A DNA stretch of 64,000 nt from Roseobacter sp. MED193 (GTDB lineage: Bacteria > Pseudomonadota > Alphaproteobacteria > Rhodobacterales > Rhodobacteraceae): contig NZ_CH902583.1 in NCBI RefSeq assembly GCF_000152965.1, positions 3,970,219 to 4,034,218 of the forward strand. Reading direction: 5' to 3'. Position 1 is the stretch's first letter. The number at the start of each line of letters is the position of its first letter. Shown here in pieces: positions 44,949 through 53,617 of this stretch. Under the pieces are notes generated by a model. That model searched no databases. It saw only the letters and a list, made by a program, of their open reading frames with translations, and was not told the DNA's origin. The translations under genes were made by a program, and so were the position numbers.

Positions 44949-44978
44949 TGACGCTGGGCCGGTTTTGGCCCAGCGTCA
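44949..44978. other. Long perfect hairpin between putA and the rhomboid gene
   Basis: TGACGCTGGGCC/GGCCCAGCGTCA is a 12-base perfect stem with a GGTTTT loop. It sits between the putA stop and the rhomboid start. No U-run follows on the minus strand, so it may terminate putA in a factor-dependent way or protect its 3' end. Confidence 0.5.
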
Positions 44979-45004
44979 AGTGATCTTATAGCGTCAAAGT
45001 TATT

Positions 45005-48000
45005 TTAACTCTCGCCTCCCAGCAGGGCGGCGTTGCCACCTGCGGCGGTGGTATCGACGCAGACGTGACGCTCTGCCAGAACCCGGGCGCGGTCAGGGTG
45101 ACCCGGGATCAGAGGGAGAATAGGGCCCTGACGTTTGGCAAGGGTCTGCTCGATCTCGCGGCCTGTGTCCTCATCGCCCCACCACAGCACGCCCGAAATG
45201 CCCTGGATGAACTCCAGCCGGTGCAGATCAAACATACCGTGGGCCTCGATGGCGGTGCCGCCCATGCCGATCACTTCTTTGGCCTGGGCCGCTGCCGCCT
45301 TGGCCCCGGGCCCCATGCACAGAAGAGGGCGACGGGCTGAGGTGGTCAGGCGGTTGGATTCGCCCGTCGGACCGGGCAGGGAGCTGGTGAACGGGCGGCC
45401 CGGAACGCCGGTTTCGCCGGGCAACTCTGCGGTGGTGGTCCCCCAGGTCTCGAGGCTGGTTTGGCGATCTGGCGCGCAGAACCGGGCCAGATAGTTCGGC
45501 CCACCTGCCTTGGGACCGGTGCCAGACAGTCCCTCGCCGCCAAAGGGTTGGCTACCGACAATCGCGCCAATCTGGTTGCGGTTCACGTAAATATTGCCCG
45601 CGTGAATGCGGTCGCAGACGTGCTGCACCCGGTCGTCGATGCGGGTATGCAAGCCAAAGGTCAGCCCATATCCGGTCGCATTTATATCGTCGATGACCCT
45701 ATCCAGATCCTGGGATTTGAACCGGGCCACATGCAGAACCGGACCAAAGATCTCCTGCTCCAGATCGCCAATGCCAGTGACCGAAATTAGGGTTGGCCCG
45801 ACAAAGGTGCCGGCCTGTGGCGTGCTCATCTCCTTCAACACGCGGCCTTCGGCGCGGGCCTGGTCGATATGGGCCAGAATGCCGGCCCGGGCACCGGCAT
45901 CAATCACCGGGCCACTGTCGACGTTGAGATGCCAGGGATCACCGAGGTTCAGCACATCCATCGCCCCTTTGAGCATGGTCAGCACACCGTCAGCAATGTC
46001 GTCTTGCAGATAGAGACAGCGCAGAGCAGAGCAGCGCTGGCCTGCGGATTGAAAGGCGCTTTCAATAATCGACTGCACGGCCTGTTCGGGCAGGGCGGTG
46101 CTGTCGACAATCATGGCGTTCAACCCACCGGTTTCAGCGATCAAAGGCGCGCCGGGGCGCAGGGCGTCGGCCATGCTGCTGCGGATCCGCATTGCAGTGG
46201 CGGTGGAACCGGTGAAGGCAACGCCGTCAACCCGGGCATCCCCAGTCAGAGCGGCCCCAATTTTTGAGCCTTGCCCTGGCAGCAGTTGCAAAGCGCTGCG
46301 CGGCACTCCGGCCTCATGCATCAGTGCAATGGCACGGTGGGCAATCAGCGGTGTCTGTTCTGCTGGTTTCGCCAGTATGGCATTGCCACAGGCCAGCCCG
46401 GCAGAGATCTGACCGGAGAAGATCGCCAGCGGAAAGTTCCAAGGTGAGATGCAGGTGAAGACACCAGCGGGGGCGACATCGGGGATATTGGCGGCGTAGT
46501 AACGCATGAAGTCCACTGCTTCACGCAACTCGGCTACCGCGTCTGGAATGGTTTTACCGGCCTCGCGCGCCAAAATGGCAAAAAGCTCGCCAAAGTTCTC
46601 CTCATACAGATCCGCCGCCTTGTTTAGCGCCGCAGCACGTTCCGCGGCTGGAGCACCCCAGGGCTGTGCCGCCTCGAGCGCTTGTTCTACATCCGCGGCA
46701 CTGGCCGGGGATACCTGTCCGACAAGGGTCAGATCAGAGGGGTTGATGACATCCTCGGGTGCCTCGGGGGCCGGCTCCCCGGCAATCAGCGGCGCCGCAT
46801 GCCAGCTGTGATTGTGCCAGGGGGCGCGGGCCTGCTCAATCCGGTTTAGGGTCGGGGCGTGGCCTAGGTCAAAGCCTTTGGAATTGGGCCGTTCCGGCGC
46901 ATAAAGCTCTGGTCCGGTTGGGATTTTGTTGGCGCAGTCCGCGGCCTCGACAAAGGGGTCGGCGGCGACCACTTCGGGGGCCACCTCTTCGTCAACGATC
47001 TGGTTGACAAAAGAGCTGTTGGCGCCGTTTTCCAGCAGTCGGCGCACCAGATAGGCCAGCAGATCACTATGGGCGCCAACAGGTGCATAGATCCGACAAC
47101 GGGTCTGGTTTTGGTCCAGCACCATGTTGTGCAGGGTTTCGCCCATGCCGTGCAGGCGCTGGAATTCATAGGGCTCGGCATCTTCGGCCATATGCAGGAT
47201 GGCGCTGACAGTATGGGCGTTGTGGGTGGCAAACTGCGGATAGATCCGGTCTGTCATCTGCAACAGTTTGCGGGCATTGGCGATATAAGAGACATCCGTC
47301 AGCGCCTTGTTGGTGAAAACCGGGAAACCGTCGACCCCTTCGACCTGGGCCAGCTTGATCTCTGTGTCCCAATAGGCACCTTTGACCAGACGTACCATAA
47401 AGCGGCGGTCATATTTCTCCGCCATCTCATAGATTGCGTCCAGGGCCAGACCAGTGCGCGGCCCATAGGCCTGTACCACAACGCCAAAACCGTCCCAACC
47501 CGCCAAGGATGGATCTGAGACCACCTCCTCGATCACTTCCAGGGACAGCGATAGGCGATCAGCCTCTTCGGCGTCGATGTTGAGGCCCATTTTTGCTGAT
47601 TTTGCGAGCAAAGCGAGCGCCTTGATACGCGGAACCAGCTCCTCCATGACGCGGGTTTCCTGCGCCAATTCATAACGGGGGTGCAGCGCCGAGAGCTTGA
47701 TCGAGATGCCAGGGTTCTTGCGGATATCGGTGTCGGTACAGCCTGCAGCAATGGCCGAAATCGCCTTGGAATAGGCCAGGTGGTAGCGCGCGGCGTCGGC
47801 CTCGGTGCGGGCGGCCTCGCCTAGCATGTCGTAGGAATAGGTATACCCCTTGGCTTCCATTCCTGCCGCCCGTTTCATGGCACTTTCGATGTTTTCGCCC
47901 AGAACAAACTGGCGTCCCATTTCCTTCATGGCGCGACTAACGGCAGTGCGGATCACCGGCTCTCCCAGGCGCTTGATCGCCCCGCGCAGCGCGCCGACGG

Positions 48001-48412
48001 GGCTGCGGTCCTCATCTAGTACACGGCCGGTTAGCATCAAAGCCCAGGTGGAGGCATTGACCAATGAGGAGGAGGAGCGCCCCAGATGCTTGCCCCAGTC
48101 TGAAGGGGCGATCTTATCCTCGATCAGCGCATCAATCGTATCGGCGTCAGGCACCCGCAGGAGGGCTTCGGCCAGGCACATCAGGGCAACGCCTTCATCG
48201 GTGGACAGGCCATATTCGGCCAGAAAGACCTCCATCAATCCTGGGTTAGAATGGCCCCGGATGTCGCGCACCAATTGAGCCGCCTTGGCGCTGATCGCGG
48301 TGCGATCTGCTTCGTCCAACGCGGCTGTTTGATTCAAGTGTGCAAACATTTCCTGTTGATCGACATAGGTTCCGGCATCAATCCGGTCACGCAGTTTGCT
48401 GTGCTGGGTCAT
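45005..48412 (-). CDS. putA: Bifunctional proline dehydrogenase / delta-1-pyrroline-5-carboxylate dehydrogenase
   Basis: 1135 residues. The PRODH barrel spans about 180-460 (PGISIKLSALHPRYE, MVRLVKGAYWDTEIKLAQVE, FATHNAHTVSAI). The aldehyde dehydrogenase half (about 550-1010) contains ISPWNFPLAIFSGQISAGLA, VAFTGSTATAM, ETGGLNAMIVD and catalytic cysteine in SAGQRCSALRCLYL at about Cys793. A further C-terminal part closes the substrate channel. It oxidises proline to glutamate. No ribbon-helix-helix domain is present, so it is not self-repressing; the divergent Lrp-type gene is the likely regulator. Confidence 0.97.
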   Translation of the reverse strand: MTQHSKLRDRIDAGTYVDQQEMFAHLNQTAALDEADRTAISAKAAQLVRDIRGHSNPGLMEVFLAEYGLSTDEGVALMCLAEALLRVPDADTIDALIEDKIAPSDWGKHLGRSSSSLVNASTWALMLTGRVLDEDRSPVGALRGAIKRLGEPVIRTAVSRAMKEMGRQFVLGENIESAMKRAAGMEAKGYTYSYDMLGEAARTEADAARYHLAYSKAISAIAAGCTDTDIRKNPGISIKLSALHPRYELAQETRVMEELVPRIKALALLAKSAKMGLNIDAEEADRLSLSLEVIEEVVSDPSLAGWDGFGVVVQAYGPRTGLALDAIYEMAEKYDRRFMVRLVKGAYWDTEIKLAQVEGVDGFPVFTNKALTDVSYIANARKLLQMTDRIYPQFATHNAHTVSAILHMAEDAEPYEFQRLHGMGETLHNMVLDQNQTRCRIYAPVGAHSDLLAYLVRRLLENGANSSFVNQIVDEEVAPEVVAADPFVEAADCANKIPTGPELYAPERPNSKGFDLGHAPTLNRIEQARAPWHNHSWHAAPLIAGEPAPEAPEDVINPSDLTLVGQVSPASAADVEQALEAAQPWGAPAAERAAALNKAADLYEENFGELFAILAREAGKTIPDAVAELREAVDFMRYYAANIPDVAPAGVFTCISPWNFPLAIFSGQISAGLACGNAILAKPAEQTPLIAHRAIALMHEAGVPRSALQLLPGQGSKIGAALTGDARVDGVAFTGSTATAMRIRSSMADALRPGAPLIAETGGLNAMIVDSTALPEQAVQSIIESAFQSAGQRCSALRCLYLQDDIADGVLTMLKGAMDVLNLGDPWHLNVDSGPVIDAGARAGILAHIDQARAEGRVLKEMSTPQAGTFVGPTLISVTGIGDLEQEIFGPVLHVARFKSQDLDRVIDDINATGYGLTFGLHTRIDDRVQHVCDRIHAGNIYVNRNQIGAIVGSQPFGGEGLSGTGPKAGGPNYLARFCAPDRQTSLETWGTTTAELPGETGVPGRPFTSSLPGPTGESNRLTTSARRPLLCMGPGAKAAAAQAKEVIGMGGTAIEAHGMFDLHRLEFIQGISGVLWWGDEDTGREIEQTLAKRQGPILPLIPGHPDRARVLAERHVCVDTTAAGGNAALLGGES

Positions 48413-48538
48413 TCTCAGGCTCCAGTGCTGTGAAGGAGTTCGTTTTGGGTAGAGTACCGGCTTTTTTGCAGGACAATCGCCTTAAAATGAAGTTATGGTA
48501 TGGCAAATGGATGGAACTTGGCCGCTTCGGGAGCGCAG

Positions 48539-49009
48539 ATGGACTTTTCAGATCTTGATGGTTTTGATCGAAAGATTCTCAACGTATTGGGGGAGGACGG
48601 GCGGATTTCCGTTGCGGACCTGGCCCGCCGTATCGGGTTGTCGAAATCTCCGACGCAGACCCGCTTACGCCGACTGGAAAGTGAGGGGATCATCACCGGC
48701 TACCGGGCCTTGATTGATCCGATCCGTCTGGGCCTTGATCATGTCGCATTTGTGGAGGTTAAGCTGACCGATACCCGCGAGGCGGCCCTGACCAAATTCA
48801 ACGCGGCTGTGGCGCGCATTCCCGAGATCGAGCAGGCCCATCTGATGGCTTCGCATTTTGATTATCTTCTCAAGGTGCGCACCCGGTCGATGTCGGACTA
48901 TCGTCAGGTATTGGGGGAGAAGATTTCCTCCTTGCCCCATGTCTCGGCCACCTCAACCTATGTTGCAATGCAGGCGGTCAAGGAAGATGCGGCTCTGGCT
49001 TCGGTCTGA
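48539..49009 (+). CDS. Lrp/AsnC-family regulator divergent from putA (PutR-like)
   Basis: 156 residues from the ATG at 48539 with GGGAG five to six bases upstream; an ATG at 48500 is possible. The HTH is FDRKILNVLGEDGRISVADL, ARRIGLSKSPTQTRLRRLES and the RAM domain contains EQAHLMASHFDYLLKVRTRS. In other alphaproteobacteria such a divergent Lrp-type PutR activates putA with proline. The 126-base intergenic region holds both promoters. Confidence 0.92.
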   Translation: MDFSDLDGFDRKILNVLGEDGRISVADLARRIGLSKSPTQTRLRRLESEGIITGYRALIDPIRLGLDHVAFVEVKLTDTREAALTKFNAAVARIPEIEQAHLMASHFDYLLKVRTRSMSDYRQVLGEKISSLPHVSATSTYVAMQAVKEDAALASV

Positions 49010-49186
49010 GTGGGGACCTGGCTCGGCGGTCGTGACAATGTCACCTATTTGTGCGCCACCTCAATGCCTGCTGTGGGAGAATTCGGGGGGCAGAAATCTT
49101 GGTTTTGCTGACAAAATCGATTGTGCCCGGATGTTTAGAAGGCTAAATCATGGGCCGTAGGTAAGGCCAAGAGTTTTGCCTAGGTT

Positions 49187-49273
49187 GCGGGCGTGATGGA
49201 ATGGTAGACATACCAGACTTAAAATCTGTTGGGCCTTGTGCCCGTGTGGGTTCGAGTCCCACCGCCCGCACCA
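49187..49273 (+). tRNA. tRNA-Leu (anticodon UAA)
   Basis: The acceptor stem GCGGGCG (49187-49193) pairs with CGCCCGC (49263-49269), followed by A and an encoded CCA. The anticodon arm CAGACTTAAAATCTG gives anticodon TAA. A long class II variable arm follows (GGGCCTTGTGCCC), and the T arm reads GTGGGTTCGAGTCCCAC. A complete 87-base leucine tRNA. Its 3' end abuts a recombinase remnant, marking an integration site. Confidence 0.97.
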
Positions 49274-49274
49274 T

Positions 49275-49610
49275 TTCAAACGGCGTTCCTTTCAAGAAGT
49301 GTAAAGCTTTGAAAGGAAAGGTGGTTTCTCCAGTTTGAACACCGGTTTTTCGACTAACGGTTAACGGTCGGGTAAACACCAGTCTCAGTACAGTTTTCTT
49401 CACTTCTAGATCTCCTTTCTCCCATATTTCATAAGGGCTTGCGAGAAACCGCATAGAAAGTTCGAACATTTCTTCGAATGAATGGTCTGAGGTGTCGATT
49501 TTAGCAATTTCCTCTTCGATAAGCGCTTTTTCCTGCTCAAGTTCCGCGATGCGGGTTTCATAGGTCGAAGTCACTCGCGATATTTTGGATTGCACAGCAC
49601 GCTCTCCCTG
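49275..49610 (-). pseudogene. Serine recombinase (integrase) remnant, C-terminal part only
   Basis: About 110 codons match the C-terminal coiled region of large serine recombinases: VTSTYETRIAELEQEKALIE, SFEEMFELSMRFLASPYEIW, KGDLEVKKTVLRLVFTRPLT. The catalytic resolvase domain and recombinase domain are missing; upstream sequence loses homology near 49610. The frame runs without a stop into the tRNA-Leu gene, where its apparent translation (VGLEPTRAQG) is merely tRNA sequence. It is the residue of an element once integrated at the tRNA 3' end. Confidence 0.75.
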
Positions 49611-49823
49611 CGGGAATGTTGAGACGCTAACGACGGGGGTGATTGGGGCCGCTCTGGGTTGATATTCTAGCTTTGTACTTGAAGGGAATGCTGCGTGCCT
49701 ACATCTAGCCAAGGGGCCTTGCGGCGGGATCGCCGCTGTCACTCGCACCAATGGCCAGAGGGAGGGCCGCGCCGTTGAAACGCCCGGGTTAGCTCCCTGA
49801 GGGAAGGGGGTGACTTGATCTGT

Positions 49824-50501
49824 TCAGCTTTCAAAGCCCAGAAAGCGAGTGGTGTTTTCCAGCGGGCGGCGTCGGGAAACGACCGAATTTGCTACAAAAC
49901 TCTCGTCAGGCCAGCCCAGTGCGACACAGGTCAGGATGATCTGATCTTCAGGAATCTTGGCCACTTCGCGCACAACCGGACTTTGCATGATACCCTGCCC
50001 ATTAATCACGGCCCCTAGGCCCTTGCTCCATGCGGCCAGGACCAAGCCGTAAGTCATGGCTCCGGTATCGAAATGGGCGATTGTATTGTCCAAGAGTGAG
50101 CGATCAAAGCAGACAACAATAGAGACAGGGGCATCAAACTGGCGAAAGCCCCGCATCACCCAATCCTGCCGGCGTTCCTTGTCGTGGCGTTCAATCCCCA
50201 TTGCTTCGAACAACTGCACGGCAATTTCGATCTGGCGGGTCCGGTGCTCGCCCTCATAGGCGGCGTAGTCTTCGATATCGCGGGTCGGTGGCGTGCCATC
50301 CAGCATGCGCTCAGTATTGCCTCGGCGAACCTGCTCGAGTGGCTCCCCAGTTAAGACATGCAGATGCCAAGGCTGGGTGTTCATTGAGGAGGGGGCCCGG
50401 TTGGCCAGGGTTATGATCTCTTCCAGCAGATCCTTTGAGACTGGATCCTTCGTAAAGCCCCGGATTGAACGCCGCTCCCGAATTGCCTGTTCTAGTTCCA
50501 T
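49824..50501 (-). CDS. Nitroreductase-family flavoprotein
   Basis: 225 residues. FMN-binding features are RRSIRGFTKDPVS at the N-terminus, LANRAPSSMNTQPWHLHVLT, and near the end GLVLAAWSKGLGAVINGQGI and LTCVALGWPDESF. Members reduce nitroaromatics, quinones or flavins with NAD(P)H. Stands alone next to the recombinase scar, so its status as cargo or host gene is unclear. Base composition looks native. Confidence 0.92.
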   Translation of the reverse strand: MELEQAIRERRSIRGFTKDPVSKDLLEEIITLANRAPSSMNTQPWHLHVLTGEPLEQVRRGNTERMLDGTPPTRDIEDYAAYEGEHRTRQIEIAVQLFEAMGIERHDKERRQDWVMRGFRQFDAPVSIVVCFDRSLLDNTIAHFDTGAMTYGLVLAAWSKGLGAVINGQGIMQSPVVREVAKIPEDQIILTCVALGWPDESFVANSVVSRRRPLENTTRFLGFES

Positions 50502-50746
50502 AACATGCCCCCACCTTGTTTGTTGACCCCAGACTGCGCGCCAAAGATGGGCATGCTGCTGGTTTGGCCTGTTTGATTTTGCCCCTTGGCCAAAACCTGT
50601 TCGAGCAAGACCTTAGGCCTGAGGATCACTGCTTTGTAGATGATTTTGACAATGTGCCGCAGCGGCACAATCCGCCGCGGTCATGGGAAACATGGCCTCG
50701 GGATGCGGCACTTGGGTCTTTTGCAGCATTCTGATCGACCTCGCAG

Positions 50747-51325
50747 TCACAGTTGCCCCAGCCGCCCTAAAAAGCACTTCGTTGCAGCGTCATAGTGGGC
50801 AAGATCCGCAGTGCTTCGCGCGGCCAGCTGCGCGCCTTCGACCAATGCCAGGGTCGCGGCACTTTCTGCTGTTGGGTCTTCCCCCCAGCCGCGGGCCGGT
50901 GAGGCGCAGGAGAGCTGTTCAAAACGGTTTTGCAGCCAGGTCGCTACGGCGTCGCGAAAGCGGGATATTTCCAGGCGGGTCTGTGGTGCTAGCGCATCGC
51001 GGCCAACGGTGAAGGCGACACAGAGGCAGAGTTTGTCCCCCTCTTCTAAGGCGCTGCGATAGAAGGCGACAAAGGCGATCAGCTGCTCCTTTGGGGTGGG
51101 GAACAGATCGACATAGCCGTCCAGTGTTGTCAGTACTTCTTGTGAGTACCGCGCCATGATTGCGGTTAGGAGATCTGATTTGGTGGGAAAATGGTAGTGA
51201 ATACTGGCTTTGCGTATGCCGACTTGCGCGCTGAGATCTGCATAGCTGAACCCATCGGCGCCTTTTTGGCGCACTTGCTGTTCAGCCGCATCCATCAGGT
51301 TGGTCTTGGTATCGACTTTATTCAT
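50747..51325 (-). CDS. TetR-family transcriptional repressor
   Basis: 192 residues from the ATG at 51325, overlapping the oxidase stop (ATGA). The N-terminal HTH is FSYADLSAQVGIRKASIHYH, FPTKSDLLTAIMARY; the ligand domain is helical with two cysteines in DKLCLCVAFTVGRDAL. It is the last gene of the cupin/oxidase operon and probably represses it through the palindrome at 53206-53225. Confidence 0.92.
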   Translation of the reverse strand: MNKVDTKTNLMDAAEQQVRQKGADGFSYADLSAQVGIRKASIHYHFPTKSDLLTAIMARYSQEVLTTLDGYVDLFPTPKEQLIAFVAFYRSALEEGDKLCLCVAFTVGRDALAPQTRLEISRFRDAVATWLQNRFEQLSCASPARGWGEDPTAESAATLALVEGAQLAARSTADLAHYDAATKCFLGRLGQL

Positions 51326-52419
51326 TTTGTCGGTTCTCTCTGCAAGAGCTCTGCCTGTTCCTCTGCTGCCGCAAGGGCACCTTCCAGGTAACCGCCGGCG
51401 TCGGGGGCCAGTTCGCTTACACAAAAAGCAAGGCGCCCCTGCCAGAGGTTTTGTAGGGAGGCTGGCAAGCCATAAGAGGGGTGTTGTCGCAGAGGGGATT
51501 GGTCCTGCGGCGTGGCAGTGTAGGCCTCCTGGGCCCAATCCTGATAGGCGACGGTGACGGGCTGCGCTGCCTTTGGGCCAAAAAGACGGGCCAGCTGTGC
51601 CAAGGCGGCTTGGGTCACGGCCTCTTTTTGGCCATAGCGCGCCAGTGCGGGGAGACCAACAAAGCCAAAAAGGGCTGCGGGTGCTTCTTTGTTGAGCTCG
51701 ACCTGCGGCGGCGAGGCGTCATGAATTTCTGCCAGTGGCCCGACCTGGCTCAGCGCATCGCCAGATAGCCCATCCTCCCGCCAGAAGGGGCGGTCATAAA
51801 GCGCGACAAATTTTGCCTGTCCGCCCATCCAGGTCGCAATCCCTGTGAGGGCTTGCTGCTGTGCCGGGGTGAGCTGCGGAGAAAAAGACAGACCCGCCGC
51901 CAGGCGGGGAGGCAAAGCCAGGACGATCCGCTGCGCCTGATACTCTTGCCCTTCTTTGAAAATAAGTCGGCCATTCTGATGCAGCCCCGAAAGCGCATGG
52001 TTGAGATGCAAACGGTCAGGGGGAAGCGGCTGTGCAATTCCGTCAATCAGCCCGCGTATCCCGCTCTGCAATCGCCAGGCACCCCGCATGGAGGCAAGAC
52101 CGAGATTGCGTAGAATCTCACCGGATTCGGTCTCAATAAGGGTCGCTCCGCTGGCGTATTGGTCGAATTTTTTGCAGCCGAGTGCTTGGACCATCCTCTC
52201 CATCCGGTGCTGGCCTGGCCAGAACCAAGAGGGACCTAGATCATATCCCAATGGCCCAATAGGAGCTTGGACAGGCGACACCCGTTGTAGCGAGGCGATC
52301 CGCCCGCCTAGGCGGGCGCGTGCTTCGAACAGCTGAAAGTCACGACCCGCCTTGGCAAGATGCCAGGCAAGCGAAAGTCCGGAAAGGCCACCGCCGATGA
52401 TGGCAATATCCGTCTCCAT
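51322..52419 (-). CDS. FAD-dependent amine oxidase-like protein
   Basis: 365 residues from the ATG at 52419, which overlaps the cupin stop (TGATG). The FAD fold is [36 protein letters not shown], followed by YDLGPSWFWPGQHRMERMVQ. The C-terminus has the FAD-contacting LAPDAGGYLEGALAAAEEQA. It is shorter than typical monoamine oxidases (about 450). Substrate unknown. Coupled to a cupin and a TetR gene. Confidence 0.88.
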   Translation of the reverse strand: METDIAIIGGGLSGLSLAWHLAKAGRDFQLFEARARLGGRIASLQRVSPVQAPIGPLGYDLGPSWFWPGQHRMERMVQALGCKKFDQYASGATLIETESGEILRNLGLASMRGAWRLQSGIRGLIDGIAQPLPPDRLHLNHALSGLHQNGRLIFKEGQEYQAQRIVLALPPRLAAGLSFSPQLTPAQQQALTGIATWMGGQAKFVALYDRPFWREDGLSGDALSQVGPLAEIHDASPPQVELNKEAPAALFGFVGLPALARYGQKEAVTQAALAQLARLFGPKAAQPVTVAYQDWAQEAYTATPQDQSPLRQHPSYGLPASLQNLWQGRLAFCVSELAPDAGGYLEGALAAAEEQAELLQREPTK

Positions 52420-53087
52420 CAGGCTGCCGGTGGTCTGGCAAAGGGCAGGTGACCAGTTTTGACCCAAACCCTTGCGCCTTTCTTGTCGCTCATGGCTTGC
52501 AGCGGTTGGCCTTCGGGGAGGCGCAGCCAGGAACCGGTTTCGAGTTGATCGCCGCCCTCGCGCAGAGTGCCATCAAGGACCAGCAGTTCGATCCCTCCTT
52601 GGGCATTAATTTCAAATGCGGTTTCACCCACTATCTGATGATAACTGACGACCTCGCGCGCGTCGCGATGCAACTCTAGCGTGGATACGCCGTTTGGCCC
52701 CGTCTCAGGCCCCGTCTTCATTTCCTTGCGAAACTGGGTCCGGTCCGCCATGTCGAACTGCCAGAGTTTGACAAAGATGGTGCAGCCCAGTTCAGACCCC
52801 GGGGTATGACTGCTGGTAGGCGGGTTTCGCACGTAGCTGCCTGCCGGATAGTCGCCATGTTCATCCTGAAACACGCCTTCCAGAACGATGAATTCCTCAC
52901 CGCCTGTGTGGGTGTGTGGGGAAAAATGACTGCCTGGTGCATATCTGACGATGGTGGTGGCGCGGGCGACTTCATCACCAATCCGATCCAACATGCGCCG
53001 ATCAACACCGGCCATGGGGGAGGAAACCCAGGGTTCTTCTGCTGAATGAACGAGTGTGCGTTTTGAGAAATCTGCGTTAATTTCCAT
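52419..53087 (-). CDS. Bicupin, ChrR-like cupin protein
   Basis: 222 residues. The ATG at 53087 is eight bases from GGAG; a GTG nine bases earlier is less likely. The first cupin has [19 protein letters not shown] with metal-binding His/Glu and [17 protein letters not shown] second, degenerate cupin follows ([34 protein letters not shown]). This is the cupin domain seen in ChrR anti-sigma factors, but the zinc-binding anti-sigma domain is absent. First gene of the operon. Confidence 0.86.
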   Translation of the reverse strand: MEINADFSKRTLVHSAEEPWVSSPMAGVDRRMLDRIGDEVARATTIVRYAPGSHFSPHTHTGGEEFIVLEGVFQDEHGDYPAGSYVRNPPTSSHTPGSELGCTIFVKLWQFDMADRTQFRKEMKTGPETGPNGVSTLELHRDAREVVSYHQIVGETAFEINAQGGIELLVLDGTLREGGDQLETGSWLRLPEGQPLQAMSDKKGARVWVKTGHLPFARPPAA

Positions 53088-53096
53088 GTGTATCAC

Positions 53097-53608
53097 TCCG
53101 ATTGTTGAAGCTCTTTGACCTGTGGTCGCGGTGCGGTTTGGCGGGACCCTAAAGGGACGGTCGGGGCGCGCTGCGGAAGGCTTTCCACTGCAGTACAGAA
53201 TATTTTATCTACTAGTAGGTAGATAGCGGTGGTCTGAAGCAAAGTAAAGATGGCGAAGATCACGCTTTTGGCACTGTCCAGCGGTTGTAGGCGCAGCACA
53301 AAGAAAACGTAAATGGGGGAAGGGGCGCTGCTGTACTCTTCCAATAGGCAAACACTTAAACAAAACAACGGCTATTCTCTGAGCCGCGAGGCACAATAGC
53401 CCCACAAGAAAAGCCAAAAACCGCACACTTGTTAACCGGTAAAAACGAAACAAATCGAAGAGCGCAGCAGCAAGACTATCTTAAGGGTTGTGTAAGCGTT
53501 TTTGGAGGCGGGTATTCCTTACCTTGCGATAAGAAATTGATCTTTGATCTGCGCTTTCTTCCCACGACTTGATGGTTCTCGGATTGACGCCACTGGTCTG
53601 GCGGAACA
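53097..53608. other. Gene-poor 0.5-kb region upstream of glnE
   Basis: No coding region is supported; short frames here lack ribosome sites and family features. It holds the TetR-type palindrome and a second inverted repeat GGCTATT/AATAGCC (53370-53376 and 53395-53401). The sequence is visibly more A+T-rich than its surroundings and presumably contains the promoters of the divergent cupin operon and glnE. Confidence 0.6.
53206..53225. promoter_or_regulatory. TetR-type palindromic operator candidate
   Basis: TATCTAC-TAGTAG-GTAGATA is a perfect 7-base inverted repeat around a six-base spacer, 119 bases upstream of the cupin start. TetR repressors typically bind such TAC/GTA-containing dyads. 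The operon ends with a TetR gene. Confidence 0.6.
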
Positions 53609-53617
53609 GTGTTCGAC

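Noticed and set aside
49143-49274. Protein-like stretch containing VGLEPTRAQG
   Set aside because: It is the reverse complement of tRNA-Leu, a well-known false translation; only the part above 49274 is recombinase-derived.
50502-50746. Small plus-strand frame (72 codons) between the nitroreductase and TetR genes
   Set aside because: It needs a TTG start, has no ribosome site, and shows no recognisable pattern.
53093-53453. Two minus-strand frames of 82-91 codons
   Set aside because: No ribosome site or family pattern, and the TetR palindrome lies within them; treated as promoter DNA.
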